Source of the DNA: Pseudodonghicola flavimaris
GTDB taxonomy: Bacteria > Pseudomonadota > Alphaproteobacteria > Rhodobacterales > Rhodobacteraceae
Length of the DNA stretch: 64,000 bases
Assembly (NCBI RefSeq): GCF_030164425.1
Contig: NZ_JASNJD010000007.1
Location: 186,001-250,000, forward strand
Direction: 5' to 3'
Shown: piece after piece, positions 33,645 to 42,964 of the stretch
Numbering within the stretch: position 1 is the stretch's first letter
Layout of the letters: each line of letters starts with the position of its first letter
Made by a program: the position numbers and the translations under genes
The notes under the pieces: model-generated
What the model was told of the DNA's origin: nothing
The model's database searches: none
Seen by the model: the letters and a program-made list of their open reading frames with translations, nothing else

Positions 33645-36353
33645 TCAGCCCTTGCGAAGGCTGCCGTTGCGGGCGCGGAAGGCGAGCCGCATCTGTTTCT
33701 CGATCTCGATCAGCGCGAAGAACACCACGCCGATCGCCACAATCAGCACCCCGTCGCGGAACGGCACCGCCTCGGTTCCGAAGACCCGCTGCAACGGCGG
33801 CAGATAGGTCACGGCGAATTGCGCCGCGGTCACCGTCAGCACCGAGGCCCAAACCATCGGCGTGCCCTTCACCGCCTGCCAGGTCAGCGAGGTGCCATAG
33901 ATGTTACGGATGAAGAACAGATAGAAAATCTCCTGCACAACCAGCATGTTCATCGCCATGGTCCGCGACAACGCCTCGCTGTAGCCCTGATCGTGGGCAT
34001 AGCTGTAGACACCGAAGACCGCGACCAAGCAGAGGAAGGAGACCAGCAGGATGGTCCAGACCAGATTGCCGGTCAGCAGCGGTTCGTCGCGCGGTCGCGG
34101 CGGCCGCCGCATGGTGCCCTCCTCCGACCGCTCAAAGGCCAGCGCGATGCCCAGCGTGATGGCGGTGATCAGGTTCACCCAGAGAATCTGCACCGCGGTG
34201 ATCGGCAGCGGCATGCCGGCGAACAGCGCCACGATGATGGTGATCGCCTCGCCACCGTTGGTGGGCAGGGTCCAGCTGATCACCTTCTTGATGTTGTCGT
34301 AGACCGTCCGCCCCTCGCGCACCGCCGCGGCGATCGAGGCGAAATTGTCATCCGCCAGCACCAGTTCCGCCGCCTCCTTGGCCGCGGCGCTGCCCTTCTG
34401 CCCCATGGCGATCCCGGCATCGGCGCGTTTCAGCGCCGGCGCGTCGTTGACCCCGTCGCCGGTCATCGCCACGGTCAGACCGCGCGACTGCAGCGCCGCC
34501 ACCAGCCGCAGCTTGTGCTTGGGCGAGGTGCGGGCGAAGATGTCGGTCTCGCTGGCGGCAGCGGCCAGATCGCTGTCGTCCATCGCCTCGATATCGGCGC
34601 CGGTCAGCACCCGGTCGCAGTTCTTCAGCCCGATCCGTTCACCGATGGCGCGGGCGGTGGCAGCGTGATCACCGGTGATCATCTTCACCCCGATGCCGGC
34701 GGCATGACAGTCCGCCACCGCGGCAATCGCCTCCTCGCGCGGCGGATCGATCAGCCCGATCAGCCCGATCAGCGTCAGCCGCCCTTTCAGGTTCGCCATG
34801 TCCAGCATGTCCTCGCCGGCCGCCGCCGGCGCCATTGCCACAGCGATCACCCTCTGGCCTTCGTTGGCGAGTTCCTCCACCTGGCGGAACCAGAAAGAGG
34901 TGTTGAGCGGGGCCCGCCGGTCACCCGGTTCCAGCTGATCACGGCAGAGCGCCAGAACCGCCTCCGGCGCGCCCTTGACATGCAGCGCGCGCGCGCCGTC
35001 CGGCGCCTGATGCAGCACCGCCATATAGCGATGCGCCGCGTCGAAGGGGATTTCATCGAGCCGCGCCCAGGCGGCAAAGGGATCGGCGCCATCGCGGGTG
35101 ATCTTGCCGGCCAGCGCCATCAGCGCGCCTTCCATCGGATCGCCCTCGACCCGCCAGCCCTGATCGGCCTGCTGCAGCACCGCATCGTTGCAAAGGCCGG
35201 CGGCCGCGGCGAAATCCATCAGCACCGCGTGATCGGCAGGATTGGCATCGGCCTCGCGCCAGCGCACCGCCCCCTCCGGCGCATAACCGTTGCCGCCGAC
35301 AGAAAAGACGTGATCCGCCGCCGCCAGCGAGGCCACCATCATCTCGTTCCGGGTCAGCGTCCCGGTCTTGTCGGAGCAGATCACCGAGACTGAGCCCAGC
35401 GTCTCGATCGCCGGCAGCCGCCGCACGATGGCGTTGCGCCCTGCCATCGCCCGCACCCCGACCGCCAGCGTGATGGTCAGAACCGCCGGCAGCCCTTCGG
35501 GGATGGCCGCCACCGACAGGCCCACCACCGCCATGAACAGGCCGCCGAAATCCATATGCATGACGAAATAGCCGTACCCGAGCAGACTGGCGCCCAGGAT
35601 CAGGATGAACAGCGTCAGCCAGCGCGAGAAGACGTTCATCTGGTGCACCAGCGGCGTGGTCAGCACCTCGACCTCCTGCAGCATGCCGCTGATCCGGCCG
35701 ATCTCGGTTCCCGCCCCGGTCGCGGTCACCACCCCCTGGGCGGTACCGGCAGCGACCAGCGTGCCGCTGAACAGCATCGAGTGGCGATCCCCCAACGCCG
35801 CGTCCTCTGCCACCGGCGCGGTGCCCTTGTCGACGGGGACGGATTCGCCGGTCAGCACCGCCTCCTCCGCCTTCAGCCCGCGGGCCGAGATCAGCCGAAG
35901 ATCCGCCGGCACCCGGTCGCCGGCCTCGAGGATGACGATATCGCCCACCACCAGATCGGCGGCCTCCACCGTCTGGCGGCGTCCGTCGCGACGAACCGAG
36001 GAATGCGGCGCCAGCATGTCGCGGATCGCCTCCATCGCCTGTTCGGCGCGGCCCTCCTGGATAAAGCCGATCACCGCATTGGCCAGGACCACCGCCAGGA
36101 TCACCCCGGTATCGACCCAATGCTGCAGCAGCCCGGTGACCAGCGCCGCCGCCAGCAGCACATAGATCAGCACGTTGTGGAACTGCAGCAGGAAGCGGAC
36201 CAGCGCGCCCCGGCGCGGCGGCTCCGGCAGCAGATTCGGCCCATCGCGCCCGATCCGGCGCAGCGCCTCGGCCTGCGTCAGCCCCTCGGGCGTGGTCTCA
36301 AATGCGCTCAGACAGGTTTCGACCGGCTGGCTATGGGCGGAAATCTGCATCAT
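33645..36353 (-). CDS. P2-type cation-transporting ATPase
   Basis: Inner-membrane ion pump of 902 aa. TGES actuator motif at 168-171, PEGLP in TM4 at 285-289, phosphorylation motif SDKTGTLT with Asp328, and MTGDGVNDAPALKRAD in the P domain. The TM6 motif, NxxTD in SERCA-type calcium pumps, reads NLITAITLGIALAFE, so the cation-binding aspartate is absent. It lacks a heavy-metal CxxC domain. Ion specificity cannot be told; Na+, H+ or K+ are possible. GAGGACC precedes the chosen start; a second ATG follows directly. Confidence 0.92.
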   Translation of the reverse strand: MMQISAHSQPVETCLSAFETTPEGLTQAEALRRIGRDGPNLLPEPPRRGALVRFLLQFHNVLIYVLLAAALVTGLLQHWVDTGVILAVVLANAVIGFIQEGRAEQAMEAIRDMLAPHSSVRRDGRRQTVEAADLVVGDIVILEAGDRVPADLRLISARGLKAEEAVLTGESVPVDKGTAPVAEDAALGDRHSMLFSGTLVAAGTAQGVVTATGAGTEIGRISGMLQEVEVLTTPLVHQMNVFSRWLTLFILILGASLLGYGYFVMHMDFGGLFMAVVGLSVAAIPEGLPAVLTITLAVGVRAMAGRNAIVRRLPAIETLGSVSVICSDKTGTLTRNEMMVASLAAADHVFSVGGNGYAPEGAVRWREADANPADHAVLMDFAAAAGLCNDAVLQQADQGWRVEGDPMEGALMALAGKITRDGADPFAAWARLDEIPFDAAHRYMAVLHQAPDGARALHVKGAPEAVLALCRDQLEPGDRRAPLNTSFWFRQVEELANEGQRVIAVAMAPAAAGEDMLDMANLKGRLTLIGLIGLIDPPREEAIAAVADCHAAGIGVKMITGDHAATARAIGERIGLKNCDRVLTGADIEAMDDSDLAAAASETDIFARTSPKHKLRLVAALQSRGLTVAMTGDGVNDAPALKRADAGIAMGQKGSAAAKEAAELVLADDNFASIAAAVREGRTVYDNIKKVISWTLPTNGGEAITIIVALFAGMPLPITAVQILWVNLITAITLGIALAFERSEEGTMRRPPRPRDEPLLTGNLVWTILLVSFLCLVAVFGVYSYAHDQGYSEALSRTMAMNMLVVQEIFYLFFIRNIYGTSLTWQAVKGTPMVWASVLTVTAAQFAVTYLPPLQRVFGTEAVPFRDGVLIVAIGVVFFALIEIEKQMRLAFRARNGSLRKG

Positions 36354-36525
36354 GGTCCTCAGTGCCTCATGTCTTCGGGCCGCGCCGGACGCGACGAAAT
36401 GCCCGCGCAGCCCCGGCAATTTCTGTCACAATAGTCACAGTTTCTTGCCGGCCCATGATCATGCCTCTGCACTGCGGCAATCTGGCACGGGTGGCCCCGC
36501 ACTGCCGCCGGTTTGAGCGTCGCGC

Positions 36526-37842
36526 CTAGCGTCCGATCACGATATCGGCGCAGAGCCCGCCGAGCGTCTCGCTCTGGCCCAGACGCAGGGTGCCACCATG
36601 CGCCCGGGCGGCATCGGTGACGATCGCCAGCCCCAGCCCGACGCCGCTGCCGCGATCCTGATTGCGCGCCGGATCCAGCCGGGCGAAGGGTTTCATCGCC
36701 TCCGCCCGCTGATCGGCCGGGATGCCGGGACCGTCGTCCTCGACCCGGATGCGCAGGCTCTTGTCCGTCAGCAGCACCGAGACCTCGGCCCGGCTGCCGT
36801 AGCGGACCGCGTTGTCGATCAGGTTTTCCACCGCGCGCCGGATTGCCACCGCCCGCAGGGTCACCAACCCCGCCCCCTCGGTCCGGGTCAGCTCGACCGC
36901 CTTGCCCGCCCGCACCGCGTCTTCGACGATCTCGCGCACCAGCGCCACCGGATCGGTCGGCTCCGGTTCCGACAGCATGGCACCGCGGGAGAATTCAAGA
37001 AAGGTATCGACCAGCCGCTGCATCTCGTCAACGTCGCGCAACAGCGGCGCGGCCTCTTCATCGTCGATCATCGACAGCCCCAGCTTCAGCCGGGTCAGCG
37101 GCGTGCGCAGATCGTGGCTCACCCCCGACAGCATCAGGGTGCGCTGTTCGATCTGCCGTTCGATCCGCGCCCGCATGTCGAGAAAGGCGCTGCCCGCCGC
37201 CCGCACCTCGGTGGCGCCGCTGGGCCGGAACGGTTCCATCCGGCCGCGACCGAAGGCCTGGGCGGCATCCGCCAGCCGGGTGATCGGCCGCAGCTGGTTA
37301 CGCATATAGATGAAGGCCACGATGGTCATCAGCAGCGCGAAGAACACCATGGTGACGATCAGCTGATGCGGCGTGCCCACCGTGACCTGACTGCGGTGAA
37401 ACCCGACCTCCAGCGGCCCATGCACGGTGCTGACGAAGATCTGCACGGAGGAATCGGCATTGAACCGCACCGCCAGCGTCTCGGGCATCCAGCGGCGCAT
37501 CAGCGACCGCACATGCATGCCGGAGAAATCGTACCAGCGCATGAAGTCCTCCGGCACCTCCTCCGGCTCGACGAAGCGCAACCGCATCTGCAACGCCGGC
37601 AGCGCCGGTTCCAGCGCCAGCAGCGCCGCCTGCCGGTCCGGCGCCTGATCGGCCTGGTCGATGACGAAGGCGATCTCCTGCTCCTTGTTGCGGGTCATCT
37701 GTTCGATGATCCCCTGCAGGTGATTCTGGATGAAGGCGACCGACACCACCAGCATCACGGCGATGACCGGCAGCAGCAGGATCAGCGCCGCCCGCGCATA
37801 GAGCCCGCGCGGCATATAGTGTTTGAGCCAGTCGAACGACAT
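36526..37842 (-). CDS. EnvZ-like sensor histidine kinase
   Basis: Two-component sensor of 438 aa. TM segments at about 17-38 and 161-180 flank a periplasmic domain of about 120 residues; a HAMP region (about 181-233) leads to the H-box SGVSHDLRTPLTRLKLGL with His243, then N-box ENLIDNAVRYG and G-boxes DDGPGIP and GSGVGLGLAIV. No response-regulator gene lies next to it. It shares a divergent promoter region (142 bases) with the MBL hydrolase. Signal unknown. Confidence 0.92.
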   Translation of the reverse strand: MSFDWLKHYMPRGLYARAALILLLPVIAVMLVVSVAFIQNHLQGIIEQMTRNKEQEIAFVIDQADQAPDRQAALLALEPALPALQMRLRFVEPEEVPEDFMRWYDFSGMHVRSLMRRWMPETLAVRFNADSSVQIFVSTVHGPLEVGFHRSQVTVGTPHQLIVTMVFFALLMTIVAFIYMRNQLRPITRLADAAQAFGRGRMEPFRPSGATEVRAAGSAFLDMRARIERQIEQRTLMLSGVSHDLRTPLTRLKLGLSMIDDEEAAPLLRDVDEMQRLVDTFLEFSRGAMLSEPEPTDPVALVREIVEDAVRAGKAVELTRTEGAGLVTLRAVAIRRAVENLIDNAVRYGSRAEVSVLLTDKSLRIRVEDDGPGIPADQRAEAMKPFARLDPARNQDRGSGVGLGLAIVTDAARAHGGTLRLGQSETLGGLCADIVIGR

Positions 37843-37984
37843 GCGCTAAGCCTAATGGGCAAGCTGCGGCGTGGAAACCGGATTCAGAAGGAAAGCCGCG
37901 GCAAAACAACCCGCTAGGGTCAGGACCGGCGAAACGCCGCCGGACTTGTCGCCCGATCATGCCGTCAACCCCGAGGATCGCCCG

Positions 37985-38902
37985 ATGCTGCAGCCCCCCG
38001 ATGATTTCGACCCCACCCATGGCGTGCCCGAGACCCTTTCGGACGGGCTGCGCCGGCTGGTGGCGCCGAATCCCTCGCCCATGACCTATCGCGGCACCAA
38101 CACCTATCTGGTCGGCACCCGCGAGCTGGCGGTGATCGATCCCGGTCCGATGAGCGAGCCGCATCTGGAGGCGATTCTGGCCGCGCTGGAGCCGGGCCAG
38201 AGCATCAGCCACATCGTCGTCACCCATTCGCATTCCGACCATTCGCCGCTGGCCAGGCCGCTGGCCGAGCGCACCGGCGCCCGCATCCACGCCTTTGGCG
38301 GCCCTGAGGCCGGGCGCAGCGCGGTGATGGACAGGATCGCCGCCACCGGCCTCGCCGGCGGCGGCGAGGGGATCGACCACGGCTTCATTCCGGATGAACT
38401 CCTGCCCGATGGCGGCCTGATAGAGGGCGACGGCTGGGCGCTGGAGGTGATTCACACCCCCGGGCATCTCGGCAACCATATCGCCCTGGCCATGGGCGAC
38501 ATCTGTTTCACCGCCGATCACGTGATGGGCTGGGCGACCTCTCTGGTTTCGCCCCCGGATGGCGATCTGACCGATTTCATGGCCTCCTGCCGCCGCCTGC
38601 GCGACCGCAGCTGGTCGGTGTTCCACCCCGGCCACGGCGCCCCGATCGCCACCCCCGCCGCCCGGCTTGACTGGCTGATCGAACACCGCCTGGGGCGCGA
38701 GGCGCAGATCCTCGAGGCGCTGAGCGACGGGCCCGCCACAACCGCCCAGCTGACCCGGCGCGTCTATACCGATGTGAACCCGATGCTGCTGCCCGCCGCG
38801 GAACGCAACGTCTTTGCCCACCTCGTTGATCTGACAGGACAAAACCGCGTTGAGACCGGCGACGCCCTGGGCATCGAGGCGATGTTTTCCAGGCGCAGCT
38901 AG
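37985..38902 (+). CDS. MBL-fold metallo-hydrolase (LACTB2/glyoxalase-II-like)
   Basis: Zinc hydrolase of 305 aa. Metal motif THSHSDHS (HxHxDH, about 78-85), GHLGNH and TADHVMGWA follow in the family order, and a C-terminal winged-helix part (about 245-295) completes the LACTB2-like shape. LACTB2 homologues cleave RNA; others are thioesterases. GAGG is 8-9 bases before the ATG at 37985. It is divergent from the kinase and followed by tRNA-Asn 100 bases later. Confidence 0.88.
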   Translation: MLQPPDDFDPTHGVPETLSDGLRRLVAPNPSPMTYRGTNTYLVGTRELAVIDPGPMSEPHLEAILAALEPGQSISHIVVTHSHSDHSPLARPLAERTGARIHAFGGPEAGRSAVMDRIAATGLAGGGEGIDHGFIPDELLPDGGLIEGDGWALEVIHTPGHLGNHIALAMGDICFTADHVMGWATSLVSPPDGDLTDFMASCRRLRDRSWSVFHPGHGAPIATPAARLDWLIEHRLGREAQILEALSDGPATTAQLTRRVYTDVNPMLLPAAERNVFAHLVDLTGQNRVETGDALGIEAMFSRRS

Positions 38903-38962
38903 GCACCGAAGAACGAGGTCGCAGGCGGTGCAAGATTTTTCAAAAAACTGTCAAAACTCCTC

Positions 38963-38991
38963 TTGCACCCCCCAAACCCCATGGCTATACA
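38963..38991 (+). promoter_or_regulatory. promoter of tRNA-Asn
   Basis: TTGCAC (38963-38968), a 17-base spacer and TATACA (38986-38991), ending 11 bases before the tRNA. Confidence 0.8.
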
Positions 38992-39002
38992 CCGCCACAT
39001 GT

Positions 39003-39077
39003 TCCGGCGTAGCTCAGCGGTAGAGCAGTTGACTGTTAATCAATTGGTCGTAGGTTCGATCCCTACCGCCGGAGCCA
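39003..39077 (+). tRNA. tRNA-Asn(GUU)
   Basis: A 75-base cloverleaf with encoded CCA. Acceptor TCCGGCG pairs with CGCCGGA, the D arm is GCTC/GAGC, the anticodon loop CTGTTAA has GUU, and the T loop is TTCGATC. All arms pair well. It is flanked by a clear promoter and terminator. Confidence 0.97.
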
Positions 39078-39079
39078 TA

Positions 39080-39116
39080 AAAAGCCCTCAAGTCGCAAAG
39101 GCTTGAGGGCTTTTTT
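39080..39116 (+). terminator. intrinsic terminator after tRNA-Asn
   Basis: A 13-bp stem, AAAAGCCCTCAAG at 39080-39092 with CTTGAGGGCTTTT at 39102-39114, ending in a T6 run. Confidence 0.95.
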
Positions 39117-39375
39117 GCATCTAACCGCTAAGCTTCATTTCCCATGGAAAACAGCGCTACGGCCGGTCAGTTTCGAAAGGGGCTTTCGGGCCAGATTGCG
39201 GCACTTTTCCCCTCCGGCGGCGCGGATGTTCCAGGGTCTTGGCCGATCAGAGCCGGTTGCGACCCGGCCCCAGCCCGCGCGCGTGGCGCGGGCTTTTCGA
39301 TGACGGTGCCCTCATGCGAAGCGCGATGTGGGGAACAGGGAAAGCCGTTCCCTGCAGGACCCACCCCGCGAGCGA
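39117..39375 (+). other. possible small-RNA region ending in an orphan terminator
   Basis: GCCCGCGC (39273-39280) pairs with GCGCGGGC (39286-39293) and is followed by TTTT, a terminator on the + strand. No + strand gene precedes it after the tRNA-Asn terminator, so it may end a short RNA of up to about 180 bases. A short frame from ATG 39144 has no ribosome site. Confidence 0.4.
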
Positions 39376-40170
39376 TTATGCCCGATCCAGGCTCCCATGC
39401 CCGCCCCGGAGACCGGCCTCTGCCACCCCCTGCAGCAACAGGATGCAGCCGATCGCCAGCAGGATCAGCGTGATGATCAACCTGAAGCGATCGGCGTCGA
39501 CATGCCGGACCAGGCGGGCGCCGGCCCAGCTGGAAGCCACCGCCAGCGGCAGGTACAGCGCGCTGACCGCCAGCGTTTCCCGGTTAAAGAGCCCCAGCGC
39601 CGCGAAGCTCGGCAATTTCATCAGGTTGACCGCGGCGAAAAAGATCACGCTGGTGCCGACATAGACCTCCTTGCGCAACCCTTTCGGCATCACGTAGATC
39701 TGAAAGGGCGGCGGCCCGGCATGGGCGATGGCGCTGGTGAAGCCGCTGGCTGCCCCGGCCAGACCCCCCAGAAGCCGATCATAGCGGGGAGCGCTTGCCG
39801 CCCCGGGCAGCCGCCGGACAAGCCCGAGGAGCTGCCAGCCCGCGAAGATCACGGAGACCGCCCCCAGCACCACTTTGACGCCCCATTCGGGCACGCTGGT
39901 TGCCAGCACATAGGCGGCGAGCACCCCGATCAATCCGCCGGGAATCATCACGCGCAGGAGCCGCGGGCAGAAACTGCGCCGATAGAGAAAGACCGCCACG
40001 GGATCCTGGATCAGCATGATCGGCAGCATCAGACCCGCGGCGGTGAGAGGGTCGGTAAAGGCGGCCACCAGCGGCGTGCTGGCCATGCCGATACCGGCAA
40101 ATCCCCCCTTGGAAAGACCGAGGATGATAACCGCGATCGCCATCACCACGTAGAATACCGGATCCGTCAT
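39376..40170 (-). CDS. TSUP-family permease (TauE/SafE-like)
   Basis: Membrane transporter of 264 aa with about eight hydrophobic helices, family linked to export or uptake of sulfite, sulfonates and other small anions. The first half has IAVIILGLSKGGFAGIGMAST and the duplicated second half GFTSAIAHAGPPPFQIYVMP, both family signatures. GGAGG is 5 bases before the ATG at 40170; the open frame upstream lacks similarity. It is divergent from the first IclR gene, so it may belong to the neighbouring catabolic island. Confidence 0.88.
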   Translation of the reverse strand: MTDPVFYVVMAIAVIILGLSKGGFAGIGMASTPLVAAFTDPLTAAGLMLPIMLIQDPVAVFLYRRSFCPRLLRVMIPGGLIGVLAAYVLATSVPEWGVKVVLGAVSVIFAGWQLLGLVRRLPGAASAPRYDRLLGGLAGAASGFTSAIAHAGPPPFQIYVMPKGLRKEVYVGTSVIFFAAVNLMKLPSFAALGLFNRETLAVSALYLPLAVASSWAGARLVRHVDADRFRLIITLILLAIGCILLLQGVAEAGLRGGHGSLDRA

Positions 40171-40548
40171 GCTGCCCTCCTCCCGGCCCGGCCGGGCCAG
40201 AGTATGCCCCACCCCCGCGCAGCGCGCGCGGGCCAGTCCCCCCGCTGATTTCATATGGATAATCTATTCGTCAATAACAAATATGATGAATGGCACCGAC
40301 CACCCCCATCATGATACGACATTCCGGAGGTGGTGCCGCCGCTCATCGGCGGCGGATCTCGTTTGGAATGCCGGAAGGCCGACAAAATGCCATCGCCATC
40401 CGTAACGCCGTGGCGGCTTTTCCCCTGCCGGTGTAATTAGACGGTGTATCACGCGGCAGAATCTGGCTAACCTTTCTGCTCATCACAAATTCCGGAGGGA
40501 GCCACATATTGGTCTGCCCTCCGGCGGAAGGCAGAAAGGACGGCCCCC
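40171..40548. other. 378-base divergent region with ATTCCGGAGG repeats
   Basis: Between the TSUP permease and the first IclR gene. The ten bases ATTCCGGAGG occur at 40321-40330 and at 40489-40498; both lie too far from a start codon to be ribosome sites. An AT-rich stretch at 40255-40300 may hold promoters. No gene seen. Confidence 0.45.
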
Positions 40549-41385
40549 ATGCGCCAGGGAGCACGCGGCATCCAGTCGATCGAGGTGAGCGGCAGAATCC
40601 TGCGCGCCCTGGCCCAGACCTGCGGCCCGATGATGCTCAAGGACCTGGCCCAGGCCGCCGACCTCGCCCCGGCGCAGTGTCACGCCTATCTGACCAGCCT
40701 GCGGCATGTCGGGCTGGTGCGCCAGGATCCGGCCACAGGCCATTACCGCACCGGCGCCTTCGCCCTGCGGCTGGGCATCGGCTGGATGAAAAGCACACCC
40801 CAGGCCGCGGCGGCCGTGCGGGAGCTGAAGGCGCTGACCGAGGAATTCGGCGTGATGTCGCTCCTCGCGGTCTGGGGCGCTGCGGGGCCGACGATCATCC
40901 ATTTCAACGCCGGGGTGACGCAGACCGCGCTGAACATCCGCCAGGGCACGCTGTTCTCGGTCACCGGCACCGCCACCGGCCGGGTCTTCGCCGCCTTCGG
41001 CACCACGCCGGAAATCGAACAGCATATCGACGCCGATCTGGACAAGTCGCGACAGCGCAGCGGTATCGGCAGCATCCTGACCCGGGCCGATTTCGACCGG
41101 CAACGCGACACCACCCGCGCCCGGGGGTTCGCCACCGCCGAGGGCGGGCCGGTGCCCGGCCTGAACGCCGTCGCTGCGCCGATCTTCGGCTGCGACGGGC
41201 AGATGCGCTTTGTCGGCACGCTGATCGGGCCGACCGACGAACTCAACGTCGGGGAAGAGGCCGCAGAGGTCCGGCGGCTGCTGGCCGTGACCGGCTCCCT
41301 TTCCGCCCGCGGCGCGGAGGTTGCGGGCTCCCCCTCCCAGACCTATGCCGGAAGCATCGCCCCGGCCGACAGAGAGGTGGGATGA
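40549..41385 (+). CDS. IclR-family regulator, first of a tandem pair
   Basis: Regulator of 278 aa. Winged helix at the N-terminus: GIQSIEVSGRILRALAQ, then MLKDLAQAADLAPAQCHAYLTSLRHVGLVRQD, followed by the effector domain with QGTLFSVTGTATGRVFAAF and GPVPGLNAVAAPIF. AAAGGA is 8 bases before the ATG. The second IclR starts 1 base after its stop. They share the HTH layout but differ in the effector loop, so they probably read different ligands for a common operon. Confidence 0.92.
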   Translation: MRQGARGIQSIEVSGRILRALAQTCGPMMLKDLAQAADLAPAQCHAYLTSLRHVGLVRQDPATGHYRTGAFALRLGIGWMKSTPQAAAAVRELKALTEEFGVMSLLAVWGAAGPTIIHFNAGVTQTALNIRQGTLFSVTGTATGRVFAAFGTTPEIEQHIDADLDKSRQRSGIGSILTRADFDRQRDTTRARGFATAEGGPVPGLNAVAAPIFGCDGQMRFVGTLIGPTDELNVGEEAAEVRRLLAVTGSLSARGAEVAGSPSQTYAGSIAPADREVG

Positions 41386-41386
41386 C

Positions 41387-42214
41387 ATGACCGCCCGGAT
41401 CACCCAAAAGCCCGCCGCGCCGAAATCCGCCGCGTCGAAACCGGAGGGACGCGGTGTCCAGTCGATCGAGACCGGGGCCCGCCTGCTCACCGCGCTGGTC
41501 GACGAAGGCGAACCAATGGCGCTGAAGGATCTTGCGCAGATCGCCGGCCTCGCCCCGGCGCAGGCGCATGCCTATCTGGTCAGCTACCGCAAGACCGATC
41601 TGGTGGAACAGGATCCCGAGACCGGACGCTACCGGCTGGGGCGCTTCGCCCTCGACCTCGGCATCGCCAGCATGCGCACCACCGATCCGATGCGACTGGC
41701 CAGCGAAACCGCGGTGGCGCTGTCCGAACGCACCGCGCTGCATGTGGCGCTGGTGGTCTGGGGCACCTTCGGCCCCACGGTGGTCGAAGTTCAGGAAAGC
41801 GGCAGCCAGCTCAACATGAACACCCGGCCCGGCACGGTCTATTCCCTGACCGGCACGTCCAGCGGCCGGGTCTTCACCGCCTTTCTGCCGGAGGCCACGA
41901 TCAAGGAGGCGCTGGCGCGCGAGAAACGCGAACGGGCCGACAGCGGCCGCGTCGGCACCTATCGCTTCATGTCCCGCAAGGAGATCGACCAGATCCGCAG
42001 CGCCGGCTGGGCGATGGCAGAGAATCCGCCGGTTCCCGGGATCACCGCCTATGCCGCGCCGGTGTTCGATCACGCCGGGCAGATGGTCATGACGGTGACG
42101 ATCATCGGTCATGACCACTATCTGCGCGACCGCGCCGAGAGGGAGTTCATCCCCGCCCTGCTGGAGGCGACCCGGCAGCTGTCCGGCGAGCTGGGCTACA
42201 GCGCCGGGACCTGA
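41387..42214 (+). CDS. IclR-family regulator, second of a tandem pair
   Basis: Paralogue of the preceding gene, 275 aa. A Lys/Ala-rich N-terminal tail precedes GVQSIETGARLLTALVDEG and the HTH helix ALKDLAQIAGLAPAQAHAYLVS. The effector domain has PGTVYSLTGTSSGRVFTAF and PPVPGITAYAAPVFDHAGQ. The start at 41387 is supported by GAGAGG about 10 bases upstream. It converges on the EthD gene with 18 bases between. Likely controls nearby catabolic genes, together with its twin. Confidence 0.92.
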   Translation: MTARITQKPAAPKSAASKPEGRGVQSIETGARLLTALVDEGEPMALKDLAQIAGLAPAQAHAYLVSYRKTDLVEQDPETGRYRLGRFALDLGIASMRTTDPMRLASETAVALSERTALHVALVVWGTFGPTVVEVQESGSQLNMNTRPGTVYSLTGTSSGRVFTAFLPEATIKEALAREKRERADSGRVGTYRFMSRKEIDQIRSAGWAMAENPPVPGITAYAAPVFDHAGQMVMTVTIIGHDHYLRDRAEREFIPALLEATRQLSGELGYSAGT

Positions 42215-42232
42215 GCCGGGTCGCCCGCCGGA

Positions 42233-42925
42233 TCAGGCGATCTGCCGGGTCTCAACGAAGAACGGGGTGATTTCATCCAGGAAATCCAGCGCATGCTGCT
42301 GGGTCCGGGTAACGATATCGCTGGCATAGAGCTGCGCCGCCGTCTCCTTGTCGCGGAACCAGAATTCCACGATCCCGTCCACCGGCACCGCGTCGTACTC
42401 CGCGCTCTCGGTGCGCGAGCCGTGATAACGGTCGACGACGAGGTTCTGCACATAGCCCAGCACATCGGGCCACTGCCTCACCCAATCGGCATGAACCTTC
42501 AGCCATTCGTGGCGGAACTCCGCCTCAGACACCCCGGGCAGCCGCTTCAGCAGTGTCATCCGCTTCACGAAGGGCCCCTCGCCCAGCTCGACCGGCACCA
42601 CCACGTGTTTCTCGCAGGCAAGCAGATGGACATCGCCCAGAAAGTCTTCCTCGTCCTTATGCGCGGCACCGAAGGCAGGGGTGGCCACCGCCGTCATCAT
42701 CGCCTCAAGATCGTCGAAATGCAGCTCCGACATCCCATCCAGATCCCAGGGGCCGCGGGCATGGTCGATGCCGAACTGTTCCTTGTCCACAACCCGGTGC
42801 TGAAAATAAGCCCTGAGCCCAGGGAACTGCGCCGCCAGCGGCCCGTGCGCCGCCTGCCAGTGCCGGTCGAAGGCCTCCGGCGTCAGCTTCGGGTTTCGCT
42901 GCAGCAGGCCGAACCGTGCAATCAT
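42233..42925 (-). CDS. EthD-domain protein with two EthD repeats
   Basis: A 230 aa protein made of two ferredoxin-like EthD domains: about 1-95 (MIARFGLLQRNPKLTPEAFDRHWQ, DLDGMSELHFDD) and about 115-215 (KRMTLLKRLPGVSEAEFRHEW, VDGIVEFWFRDKE). EthD proteins accompany ether, quinone and aromatic degradation but their chemistry is often unclear. GGAGGAG precedes the ATG. It is downstream of the old-yellow-enzyme gene on the same strand (39 bases), so it is likely co-transcribed. Confidence 0.88.
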   Translation of the reverse strand: MIARFGLLQRNPKLTPEAFDRHWQAAHGPLAAQFPGLRAYFQHRVVDKEQFGIDHARGPWDLDGMSELHFDDLEAMMTAVATPAFGAAHKDEEDFLGDVHLLACEKHVVVPVELGEGPFVKRMTLLKRLPGVSEAEFRHEWLKVHADWVRQWPDVLGYVQNLVVDRYHGSRTESAEYDAVPVDGIVEFWFRDKETAAQLYASDIVTRTQQHALDFLDEITPFFVETRQIA

Positions 42926-42964
42926 CTTGTCTCTCCTCCTGTTTCGGCGGGAAAGGCCCGCCAC

